Assembly (NCBI GenBank): GCA_021442155.1
Contig: CM038228.1
Coordinates: 12,131,179 to 12,195,178, forward strand
Source of the DNA: Cymbidium sinense
Taxonomy: Eukaryota; Streptophyta; Magnoliopsida; Asparagales; Orchidaceae
Direction: 5' to 3'
Length of the DNA: 64,000 bases
In this document: piece after piece, positions 35,794 through 46,600 of the stretch
Position numbering within the stretch: position 1 is the first letter of the stretch
Layout of the letters: every line of letters begins with the position of its first letter
Notes under the pieces: generated by a model
Told to the model about the DNA's origin: nothing
The model's database searches: none
Seen by the model: only the letters and a program-made list of their open reading frames with translations
Program-made: the position numbers and the translations under genes

Positions 35794-36905
35794 TAGAGCT
35801 CGGCTACCTATTTTTCATTTCGGGATGTACGGTACCTAACAACACCGACCTCTTATTCTTTTGTGGTAGCTATAAAAAAATTATTTGATGTTGTGTTTAG
35901 ATTAAGCATTAGAAACATAATGCTTTTCATAATTTCTTTATGATTGATGTTTGAATGTGTGGCTTGGATGCGGTAGGCTCTTAGGATGAAATTAATTTTT
36001 CTACCTCAATTAATAACTCATAATTAAATTTTTAAACAACTCATGACCTCACATATAGCTTAGGATATAATCAAGATAATTAAAAGATTTAGCAACCTCT
36101 TAGCTGAATGGTTGAATGTTTCAAAACATGCATATCATATTATTTCGCTCTTGAAAATAGGGGATTTCCATCCTTGCCAGATAGAGAAAGGCTTGACCTT
36201 TGAGAGCCTATGATGGAAAACACCTCTTTCTCCTTTTGATTTGGCCCATAATCAACTTCATCATACATTTAGGCATACAAAATCCCAAAGCTTTTGTCAA
36301 AATAAAGAGTCCAAAATCAAATAAAACTTGATAAATTTTGCATTAGTTCAAAACATTGTTCATACCACTCATGCTCTAGTCTCTTAGGGAGTGGGTTTAA
36401 GGACTTTAGCTTCTTTTCTAAATAAATACTAGCCTAGCCATCGTGCAAAGCATAAGACTTGATCACATGGTTTTAAAAGCATAAGAGGAGTTAGCTGGCT
36501 GCCACTCTAGCATTATAAGTCCAGTAGTCGAGTCATTTACCCTCTATTATGGAGGTAAACAATATACCCACTTTCGCCTTAGATATAGGTCATACTTTGA
36601 CCCTCGTTAAAGCTTCCTAGATTCAAGATCTGAGGTTATTATTTCCCTTTGGGGCTACAAGTATAAATCCTCACCTCTTAAATATTTCCATAATCTTGTG
36701 TTGTTGGATTATAAGTCCTAACTCTCTAATAAAACTTCAACTCAAATAAATAAATCTCTTCAATTTTAAATATTTAAAACCCAATTATAGAGTAGATTGG
36801 AATGCTCACTAGGTTCCCTAGTATCATGAGCATTCCCTACCCATCTTCCTTTGACTTCCAAAAATAAGTCTCTCCTTTTGAACTTTCCCAATCGATTTTC
36901 CATAA

Positions 36906-37980
36906 ATTACTCCATTCAAACATATGGGTTGGATGAATCGACCTTCACCAGGCAGAGGCAGAGGACGGTTCAAAGGCAACCCTCGAGGTGGAAAGCCTCC
37001 CTATTGGCCATCCAATAAAAGGTATGTCCCATCCACTAGGAGTACACCTTCTATCCATATAGGCTTAAAGTCTAGTTCAGAGAATGAGTCTTATGTGATT
37101 AGCACACCAGCCAGCTCTTCTCAGCAGTAAATCCCTTTTGAAGTGACATTTAAGCATGATAGTGATGTAGACCTGGCTCCAAAGCAAAGTATAAATGTAT
37201 CCAAGTTCACATATGAGACAGTTAAACATCAGCTGTGAACCTTAGCTCTAACCCCACTCTCCTCTTAGAAAGTTGAGGGTTTGGTAGTTAAGGAAGCCCC
37301 TAAATCATCCACAGATGAGAAAACTCAGAGGTTCTTTTTGGAAGTGTCATCCTCAAGTCAGGAAGCTGATGTAAAACTTGAGGATGATTCATATAAAGAT
37401 TTAATACAATTGCCTTTTGATTAGTATTCTCCTTGTGTTCTTAATTTATCAAAGAAGGGATTAATCCCACATACTTAGTCTAAACACAGGTTAGACTACT
37501 TTGAAAGATTATGGGATAACCAAAGCAAACATTCTCAATCAAGACCAGGATGAGGATTCGACATAGTGGGTCCAGATGATGATAATCATTGCCTATTCAT
37601 CACCAATCATTTGAAATCTGATAGGTTCTTTTAAAATCATGCTCACTCATATGAAGAGGTGTGTTTAAAAACTTGAGACTATCCAAATGACTTTGATATC
37701 AAAGATGCACCGCTAGAGTTTGAAGAGGATATTAGGTCAACCATCGACGAGCTCAAAAAAAATTAACTTAGGAACTAAAGATAATCCACGTTCGACATAC
37801 ATCAGTTCCTTGTTGAATGATACTCAAACTAATGACTTAGTTAGGCCGTTGATTAAGTTTAAGGACTAATTCACATGGAGTTAGAAAGAGATGCCCAGTT
37901 TATCTTCTAATGTGGCAGTACACAAACTACCAAAAGAGCTTAGTGTTAACCCTATCAAGCAAGCTCCTAGACATATGTGA
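36906..37980 (+). pseudogene. Protease-RT linker of element X
   Basis: Starts near CAAACATATGGGTTGG with MGWMNRPSPGRGRGRF, a Gly/Arg-rich segment that matches W 1-175. It then runs through an acidic stretch in several frames, ending with a region near 37900 (VAVHKLPKELSVNPIKQAP) that leads into RT. The open piece 36924-37130 is the first part. The Gly/Arg-rich start could be an RNA-binding tail, which is a guess. Stops and frame changes are frequent. Confidence 0.6.
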
Positions 37981-38640
37981 TTAGAAATTTAACAACATGT
38001 CATTTTTGAAGTCAAGAAATTGATCGATGCTAACTTTATCAGGGAAAAATATCCTATCTTGTTGGCCAATGTTATCCTTAAGAAGAAGAATGACCAAATC
38101 CACATATGTGTTAATTTTAGGGATCTAAATAAGGCATGTCCAAAAGATGAATTTCTACTTCCAATACCAGAATCGATGGTGGACATTGCCTCATCTCATG
38201 TAGTCTTCTCTTTCATGGATGGATCTTGGTTATAACTAAATAAGGATGGCCCCTGATGATGAACAACCCTACATTTCAAACCTCTATCAAAATATTTTGC
38301 TATAGGGTCATGCCTTTCGGCATTAAAAAATGCTAGTGCTACATACCAGCGGGCCATGACTCAGATCTTTGACGAACTCATTCAGCATCAAGTCAAATGC
38401 TATGTCGATGATCTTGTAGTCAAAAGTAAGAAAAAGGAAGATCATCTCTTTGACTTGAGAGTAGTTTTGAACGGTTAAGATAATTTAATCTCAAAATGAA
38501 TCCCCTAAAGTGTGCATTCGGAGTAGCTTTAGGGAAATTCCTTTGGTTTGTTGTTTGACACCGTGGAATATAAATTGATCGGGAGAAGATCAAGGAGATA
38601 TTAGAAATGATACCCCCTAACAGTCTAACTCAAGTCAGAT
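37981..38640 (+). pseudogene. Reverse transcriptase of element X
   Basis: Would copy element RNA into DNA. Conserved blocks: EVKKLIDANFIREKYPILLANV, DLNKACPKDEFLLPIP, VVFSFMDG (first catalytic Asp, 38214-38222), CYRVMPFGIK, ASATYQRAMTQIFDELIQ and KCYVDDLVVKSKKKEDHL with the catalytic Y-V-D-D at 38401-38412. Damage: a stop right after FMDGSWL where the YNQI motif should be, and a frameshift in the A-run near 38328. Catalytic Asp residues therefore survive in sequence, but the protein does not. The frame on the other strand at 37989-38186 is a shadow. Confidence 0.88.
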
Positions 38641-39080
38641 CATTCCAAGGGCAGTTGGCATATCTAAGATGATTCATTTCCAACTTGTTAGGAAGATGCC
38701 AACCATTTTCAGTACTTGTCAAAAAGGACACCAAGTTCAAGTGGGATGACAAGTGCCAACATGCCTTCGAAGACATCAAGCACAACTTGATGATGTCGTA
38801 AGTTCTAGCAGCCCCTATCTCGAGCAAGCCATTGATACTATATACTACTGCATTAGATGACTCCCTTGGTGCTTTATTGGGCCAAACCAACGATGAAGGG
38901 AAAGAAAAAGTACTCTACTATCTCAGTCATTATCTAATCTCTGTTGAGGCAAACTACCCACCTATTGAAAAGCACTGCCTAGCTTTAATCTTTGCATCCC
39001 AAAAGCTACAGTTTTACATACTTTCTCATAAGGTGAACCTGATATTTAGGATGATTCCACTATAATATCTCATAGCATGA
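38641..39080 (+). pseudogene. RT-linked RNase H of element X
   Basis: Domain directly after RT. It reads SFQGQLAYLR, KDTKFKWDDKCQHAFEDIK, then the open piece 38832-39065: LYTTALDDSLGALLGQTNDEG, VLYYLSHYLISVEANYPPIEKHCLALIFASQKLQFYILSHKV. This is the standard gypsy RT-RNase H (RNase H with LGALL, YYLS and NYxxxEK marks). It would degrade the RNA strand of RNA-DNA hybrids. A stop precedes it near 38802. Confidence 0.85.
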
Positions 39081-39239
39081 TCGGTGCTATCCGGACGGTT
39101 GGCGCATTGGTCCATGATTTTATCACAGTTTGACATCATTTTTGTACTTCTCTGTGTGGTGAAAAGATAAGTACTAGCAAATTTCTTAGCATCACATCCA
39201 CTTCCCCACTTAGTGATGACTATTTCGATGAATAAATCA

Positions 39240-39720
39240 TGAACTTTGAGGACACTAGCATTCACCACTGGGATATGTATTTTGATGGTGTGGATTTCTT
39301 TCAAAAAGGAGAAGAACTATGATCTACTCTTCCAGGGAAGACAGGGGTAGGAATAGTTCTCCTAACTCTGGACCATGATGTGATAAGATTCTCATATCAT
39401 CTATCCAATCCATGCACCAATAATGAAGCGAATATGAGGCTCTGATTGGCGGTCCAGAGTTAGCCATTACACCATGTGTCTAGAGCATTAACATCTTTGG
39501 GATTCTGAATTAATCATTATCCAAATAGCTGGATCTTACAAAGGTCTAAAGCCTAAGCTCCATCACTATCATAAGTACACTATGGAGTTGTTGACTCAAA
39601 TCCCAGAGGTTACCATATACAAGATCCCTCGAGGAGGGAATATAGTAGATGCATTAGCCAAGTTGGCCAAAGAGTTGGCATGTCTTGAAGACAAGTTCAT
39701 ACCGTAAGGGTCCAAAATAG
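39240..39720 (+). pseudogene. Second (archaeal-type) RNase H of element X
   Basis: A second RNase H between RT-RNase H and integrase, diagnostic of the Tat group. Visible are MYFDGVDFFQ (39275-39304, with the catalytic Asp at 39284-39286), TGVGIVLLTLDHDVIRFSYHLSNPCTNNEAN at 39340-39435 (the NNEA Glu is a catalytic position), and an IPREGNIVDALAKLAKELA-like end near 39625-39680. Stops at 39318 and about 39445 and frameshifts break it. The TNNEA motif is the most secure mark. Confidence 0.82.
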
Positions 39721-39849
39721 ACAAGTCTTATCCCTTATGGATGCTAAACTCATCAAAAGACTCTCTCTTAAAGGGGAGGCTGCCATTGTAAAAAAGAATG
39801 ATGAGTCAGATAGTAGGCAACCATTAATGGATTATCTAAATATAGATAA

Positions 39850-41056
39850 ACTACCCAAGAGAAGTTATTAGCCCATCAGTTGAAGCAGAGAGACCTTTCA
39901 TACGCTCGTGGATGGCACCTTGTACCGGCAATCTTTCGATCATATGTGGTTACATTGTTTGGACAAACACGAAGCCTGTAAGATTGTGATAGTGGTGCAT
40001 TCAGGTTTATGTAGATTGCATCAATCCAGTCCAAAAATGAAAGCCAAGATCAAGAGACTAGGATACTACTGGCCTTTGATGATCACAGACTGCATGGACA
40101 CAACTAGGAGATGCCACCAGTGTTAGGTGCACATTATGGTTCTACACCAACCACCCAACATTCTACGTCCTACATTGGCCTCATGGCCATTTGAGTGTTG
40201 GGGGTATCGACATAATGGGTCCGATTGATCCTCCTTCTTTCAAGGGTCATCGGTTCATTCTAACTGCCATCGATTACTTTTCTAAGTGGGCAGAGGCAAT
40301 CTAACTCAGAAAGGTCACAACTCAGCATATGCTCCAACTTTTCAGGAACCATATCGTATATAGGTTCGGGGTGCCTCAACAAATTATATCCAATAATGGT
40401 ACTTTATTCAAATGCACTAAAATCAACAGCTTTTCCTAGAGACATAATATAGATTGGAGATATTCTACTATCTACTACTCGAGGGTAAATGGCTTGGTAG
40501 AAGCCTTCAATAAAACCCTCATCCAAATATTAAAGAAGACACTCAACGACAAGAAACGACAGTGGCATGAGCAGTTAGTTGAAGCCTTGTGGCTTAGCGC
40601 ACAACATACATAACTCCAATTCAATCTACCCCTTTCTTCTTAGTGTATGAGTCTGAAGTAGTTCTACCATTAGAAGTCCAACTCCCATCATTAAGGATAA
40701 CTATGGATATCAAGATCATAATGAAGTAGAATGCCAAGTTACGGTTAGAAGATTTCGAAGGTTTAGAGGAGAGGCGACTCCGGGCATGCCATAACCTCGA
40801 GTTGTACAAAGCCAAAATGATTCAAGGTCATAACAAGTTGGTTCATTTTTGAGCTTTTCAAGTAGGAGAGCTTGTTTTAATTCTAAGGAGACCAATTATT
40901 GCCTATCAAAAGATGGGAGGCAAGTTTGAACCCACTTGGGAAGGCCTTTTGCCATAGAGAAGGCCTACCAAGGAGGATATTATCAACATAAAATATAAGG
41001 GAGAGTTCCCAATGCTTCTAATCAATGAGCTCTACCTAAAGAAATACTATCCATAA
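39850..41056 (+). pseudogene. Integrase of element X
   Basis: Would insert the DNA copy. The N-terminal zinc finger lies in the open piece 39908-40126: VHSGLCRLHQSSPKMK and CMDTTRRCHQC supply the H-H-C-C pattern. The catalytic core begins GVGGIDIMGPIDPPSFKGHRF (first Asp present), then IDYFSKWAEAI and a stop. The second catalytic Asp is replaced: QQIISNNGTLF, Asn codon 40392-40394. The third position is kept in NGLVEAFNKTLIQILKKTL. The C-terminal part reads FQVGELVLILRRP and ends NELYLKKYYP, stop at 41054-41056, the usual Tat integrase ending. It is non-functional by the D-to-N change, stops and frameshifts. Confidence 0.88.
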
Positions 41057-43626
41057 CTCTTGTTTGAAAATAATGATCAATAAAACTTCTTTTCATCTCA
41101 AATTCCATCTCTTCTATGTTGAGGAATCTTTGCTTGCGAATCCGCCATGATGTGTTTAGGGTAGGTGTAAGGAACCCAAGTAGCATCCCATCCTATGTCA
41201 ACATAATGCCAACATAAACTGCACACAACCACATATTAAACAAGCACATATCTTTAGTCTCGGGCTATTTTGATGTTGGATAAAGCCCCCTGTGGCACTC
41301 ACTCATTAGCTGCTCTAGGTCAGGCTGACATGCTACCTTGCTAGTGTGTCACCCTAGTGATTCCTTGTCTGGAGGATATAAGTCTACAAGCTTTCTTCTT
41401 AACTTGACCATTATAAATCGACGAGCGCCCTGTTAGTTTGGCAGACCTTACTGTGTATCCGGTAAGCTACCCTATGTTGACTTTGTTTAAGAAGATGTAA
41501 TCTTACATGCTTTCTTCTTGAATTAGACATGCATTAACTGGGTTAAGTATATTTGAGGCTTAGGATAAGTCCCCTAATGGCCCCTTTCCTCCTGACTACT
41601 TCAAGTCTGGGTATAGTCCTTACACGGTACTCCCTACTTAGTAGACGCCCTAGGTCGGATAGCATCTGTTCCGCCAATGACAGACTATACCAATGATCAT
41701 TTCTGTCTATGAAGATGTAAGCCTACAAGCCTTCTTCTTAGATTGATCGTTGCAAATTGATGGGCACCTTAGGTTGGTTGGTTATTGCTATGCTGACAAC
41801 GACCCACCTAGTGGATACACCACTCATGGAAAATGTAAGTCTACAAGCTTTCTCCCAAAGTTGGCCACCGTACACTATAGGTTTTCTTTTATAGGGTCCT
41901 AGATAAAGCTCCTAGTGACACCTCCCCTGTGGGCACTCTATTTGGATTATGTCCTTAGCGACCCCATTTATACACTACCTGGGTTACTCTTGGATTGGAC
42001 AGTTCCCCTTTCCTAGTAGCCACCCCTATAATTAGAGAATTTATTTTGCAGATATACAGATTCTCCCTTGGTCCAGTAAGTCTGAGATAGGACTAGGCTG
42101 ATATAAGCTTCTTCTCAGTGTGGTCCCTCACACACTAATAGAGTCCATGCAAACATATAAATAAAACAAATATATATATTTTCTCTTATGGATTAGGAGG
42201 ACACCCCCAATGGTACTTTTTCTCAAGCAGGCATCCTATCTTTAAGGCAATGTCAGCAAAACTCCCTATAGAAATCGTCTGACTACTCTTGAGTTGAGAT
42301 AAGTCCCCAGGTGACACTATCTCAGTAGTCATCTTTAGGTTGGGTTGGACTTGTTGTGCCACCAATGGGTCACCTGTCGTCCTTGTTTAGAAGATATAAG
42401 TCTATTACGCATTCTCTCCAGCATGACTGTTGAACACTGATGGCAGCTCTAGGTCGAGTTCAATTTGTTGTGCTATCAACCGATCACCCTAGTGGTTCCT
42501 TGTTTAGGAGGACATAAGTCTACAAGCTTTCTTCTTAACTTGACCACTGCACACCGAAAGGCACCCTTTAGGTTGGTTGGCTCTACTCCATTGCCAGTAG
42601 ACTATCCCTTTGGATTTGTATATTTAAGATAGGACTAGACTGATATTAACCCCTTCTTAGTGGATCCATCGTACACCGATAGGGTCCATTTTAAATTAAA
42701 ATAGAATTAATTATAACTATCTTTGAGTTAATATGAGTCCACAGTGGCATTCACTTAATAGTCTCCCTAGGTTGGGCTTGATTTGTTGTGCTACCAGCAG
42801 ATAACCCTAGTGGTTCCTTGTTTAGGAGGATGTAAGTCTACAAGATTTCTTCCTTACTTAACCATTGCACATTGAAAGGCACCTCATGGCTAGTAGACTT
42901 TTCCTTTGGATTTGTAAATCTGAGATAAGACAAGGCTAATATAGCCCCTTCTTAGTGGACTCATCGTACACCGATAGGATCAATTTTATTAAATCCACCA
43001 TCCTTCCCTAGTAGAATCTAAATTAAATCCATCCACTCCTATCCTTAGTGGATACTTCCCCAAAATAAACCAAAGAAAATCATAAATAAAATCCACCTTA
43101 TTTCCTTAATGGATCAGAGCTCATATCTCCTGTAAGTATACTCTCCACTTCTTCTGAATTAAATCATATCCTCTTCCCTATGGAGCCCCAAATCATAAAC
43201 AAATCAAATCATTTTCTCATCCGATGCCCACCAATAAGATCAAATCAAAATTCTCCCCAGTGAGGCACAAATCAATTTAGTCCTCTTTATTGAGCCTAAA
43301 TCAAAACCTAAATTCAGCAAACCTAACCAAATCCTATCCCCGGTAGAAACATTCAACAAATCAAACTTATATAACCTAAACCTGCTTCCCTAGTGGAAGG
43401 TTCACATACTTGATCCCTCAGTGGATCCTCTCTTCCTCTCTTATGCCCTTGGCATAAGTTGAGTTGCATTGCAATAAAATCTTGATTCTGTCTACAACTT
43501 GAGTTTTGAAGTAGATCATTTCCATTTGCGCTTGCAATCATTCAGATGTTGTTGATCATCTCGGTCAGCGCCAATACATGCAGTGTGCCTTGTTAGTTAC
43601 ACGATACCTATTGGGGTTCCTTTTAT
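41057..43626 (+). repeat. 3' untranslated region of X with degenerate tandem repeats
   Basis: About 2.6 kb between the integrase stop and the 3' LTR. Repeated phrases include CCCTAGTGGTTCCTTGTTTAGGAGG, ATAAGTCTACAAGCTTTCTTC, TTAACTTGACCATTGCACA and CTTCTTAGTGGAnnCATCGTACACCGATAGG. Well-matched copies lie at 42455-42700 and 42775-42990 (offset about 318 bp), with older copies near 41340, 41500, 41715, 41840 and 42380. From 43000 to 43330 it turns into short CCTAGTGGA/CCCTATGGAG phrases. Hypervariable tandem repeats at this position are known in Ogre elements. No purine tract is evident just before 43627. Confidence 0.75.
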
Positions 43627-46600
43627 TGACCTCACTTTTGGAGTGAGTTCTCAACTTCTACATAATAGATCTAGGACTCTTATTAACACTAAGAGCTCTT
43701 TAGTCTTACGACACTTCTAGTGATTAGGTGAACACTTAACCTAAACCTAGAGACTTAGAAGAGTTAGCCATAGGAATAGGTTGTGCCCTAGGGACTTAGG
43801 AAGACTTGCCTACCCTATAGCTTAAACCCGATCCATGCTTTCCTTCTCAAACCTAAACCAAATTTTCAAGACTTATAATCAATCTCAAGATTTCTCCATA
43901 AAACCTCATTATTGAATTCAAAATCTTTTCTAAGCCCTTTGATTTCATCTTATGGACTTAGCCTTAGCCAAATCTAATTCAAATTCAATTTAATTGATTT
44001 TCTCAAAGATCAATTTGATTTCTCAATCATTTGTCAAATCAATCCAGATCCAAATCCAAGCTCAATTTCAAATGACAAAAAAAAAAAAACCAAAATCAAA
44101 TCCAAGTCTAAATTTCCCTCTTAAGCCTTATGACCCACTCTAATAAGCTTAGCTAAATATCCACCTAAATTATCTTAAACTTGATTGATTTCTTTATAAA
44201 TAAATTACTCCTTAATTTATGTTCACAAACATAAATGAATCCCACCTTCCAATGACCAAAATTAGATCAAACTAAATTAATTCCCTACTTAAGCCCTTTT
44301 GACCTACATCTTTAAGCTTGGTCAAACTTGCTTCCAAATCACTCAAAATTCAAGTTATTTTCTCATAAATCATTTATATCTTCATTTATATCCCCAAATA
44401 TAAATGAAATATAAATTCACATGACCAAAACCAAATCCAAGATTAATCCAAAACCCAATTCAAGCATTTTAAGCCAATTTCTTGGACTTAGCCAAATCCT
44501 ATCCATATCAAGCCAAAACCAATAGATTTTCTCTTGAATCAATAATTCCTTCAATTACTTATCCAAATATAAATGAAACCTACAATTCTTAAACCAAACT
44601 CAAGTCAACCCAAGCCAAGCCCAAGTTAGCTCTTTTAGCTTGAAAACTTCAATTGAGCCAAAACCCATTGGACCCCAAATTGATTATAGTTGGATTTATA
44701 TTTCAATCCTAGGCTCACATATGAGTTCAACTAAACTTGAATCAAGGAAAACCAAAACCAATTGACCCATTTAGGTCTATTTAATCCAAAGTGGCCTAAA
44801 TGACCTCTTTGAGCCAAGTTCTAATCCAACCCAAATTGGATTGAATCAAGCCCATCCTAACCTCATATCATGATCAACAATCACCTTAGGAAGATCAACC
44901 ACCTTAAATTAGGTCAACTTAATCCTTTAACCAAGTCAACCTTTAGCCCAAATGAAATCTAAATAATCCAAAACCCATTATACACCAAATTAATTGAAAC
45001 CATTGATTCAAACTAACTCATGATCAATGATTGAACATGAGTTGACTCTTAGTTGACCCAAACTGGTCTAAAAAGGCAAAATGGGTCAAAGCATGATCTA
45101 ATCCAAATTTATTACAATCAATAGCTCGAGGTCATTCCAAATCATTTATTGAACTTGTCCAAAGCCATAATCGAGCCCAATTTGACCAAATTGGTCAACT
45201 TGACCCAACCTAGCCCAAATTGACCTAAAGGTCAAATTTGGCCAAAATCAAATTAAGCCCAAGTTGATTCAAACCAAAACCTACAATCATTTTCAATTAA
45301 CCAATTGAACATGAAACAACACCTAACCCAACCCAATTTGGTCAAATTGGTCAAATTAGCCCATTTGACCTATATGAATCCAAATGAGCCAAAATCAAAC
45401 CTAAGCCAAATTGATTGAAACCACTTGAACTAAAACTCATCAAATCATCATTCGAACCTAACCCAGGTGTTGGTTTGACCTAATTTGACCAATTGGTCAA
45501 CCCAACCCAACATGAATCCATATGAACCCATTTGATCAAATGAAGCCAAAACCTATAAAACTAACCCATGCCCAACCCAGCCCAACCCAAATTGACCCTA
45601 GGTCAGCCCAAAGTTATCCCAAAAGCCAAGTGGACCACCCAAGCCTTAATCCATTGGTTAAGCTTTCTTCACATTAGATTCCACCATAAATGGCAAAGTC
45701 CACTCTCCCATCACCTTGGTAGTCCTCACTCACCCAAATGGGGTGCATTTAACCCACTTAGGCCACCTAACCAATGCTAGGTTGTCCATAGACCAAGGGG
45801 AGAGTTGACTCACCTCATGCAAGTCCCAAGAGATCAAGGAAATAAAATATCCCCATATCAGACCTTAAGCCACCTCCCATGAGTTCCTTCAACCCAATCG
45901 AGCCACGTGGACCCTATTGAGACCTCTCTGGTGCTCTAACAGCAGTTGGCCGACCAAAAAATGGGAAGCCAATTTTCTGTCCAACTCAGTAAATCAAGGG
46001 GGTATACTCCCCCAATTTGAACTTGAATCACATGAATTCACTTCATGTAAGATTCCTAACACCAAGTAGAGCTTCCTTGTGAGTTCTAGAGCGATTCCAA
46101 GTCTCCCACATTCGACATTCTGTCTTCCCATGCAAAACTGAAATAAGGGAGGCTAGCTTCGATCCTAACTTCACCAATATCCCACCTCAATCAAATTCCT
46201 CGTTCCTACACCATCTCTACTCCTCGTTGAGGCCACCCAAATCATTTCCCAAGCTCTAAATCAACTCTAAGCTCAAGTTCAAACAAAACTGAATGCCAAG
46301 GAGGAGGATCTTGGTCTCCAAGGTAATTCACACCAAATCAAGGCTCAAGCTGATCAACAGAGGTTCGTCTCAACTAGACGAAGCTTCCTCAAGTGTGCGA
46401 ACCATCGATCTTAGATACGATGAGGTATTCCATGAAAATCGATCTCTAGCTTAAGTGTGATTGGTCCTTTTGAAAAGAATTTCCATTGCATGCAATCTTG
46501 ACCATTGGATGGGCTCGTCTCCTTCCCTTGATGGTGTGGGTTGATTTTGAAGTTCATTTGAGCTCGAATCAAATGATCCAAGGCGCATGACGCTTATTGT

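Larger units (their letters stand above)
27750..36905 (+). repeat. LTR Y, 3'-truncated copy inside X between protease and RT
   Basis: Starts exactly at the family LTR start TGACCTCACTTTTGGAG (27750) and matches W and the X 3' LTR throughout: head, repeats of about 180 bp (28130-28560), GGTCAA field (28720-29620), GC-richer island (30370-30640), tail blocks and TATAAGGG (35786). It stops at about 36905, some 370 bp short of the LTR end, and pol sequence resumes at CAAACATATGGGT. It is about 9.2 kb long because of an extra 2 kb of AT-rich sequence (30660-33290). It is either an LTR insertion with an eroded end, or the 5' LTR of a second element fused to the pol of this one by deletion. Confidence 0.75.

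Noticed and set aside
41060..43626. Unknown gene downstream of integrase
   Set aside because: Only short frames on either strand; repeated phrases and position fit the untranslated tandem-repeat region of the element.
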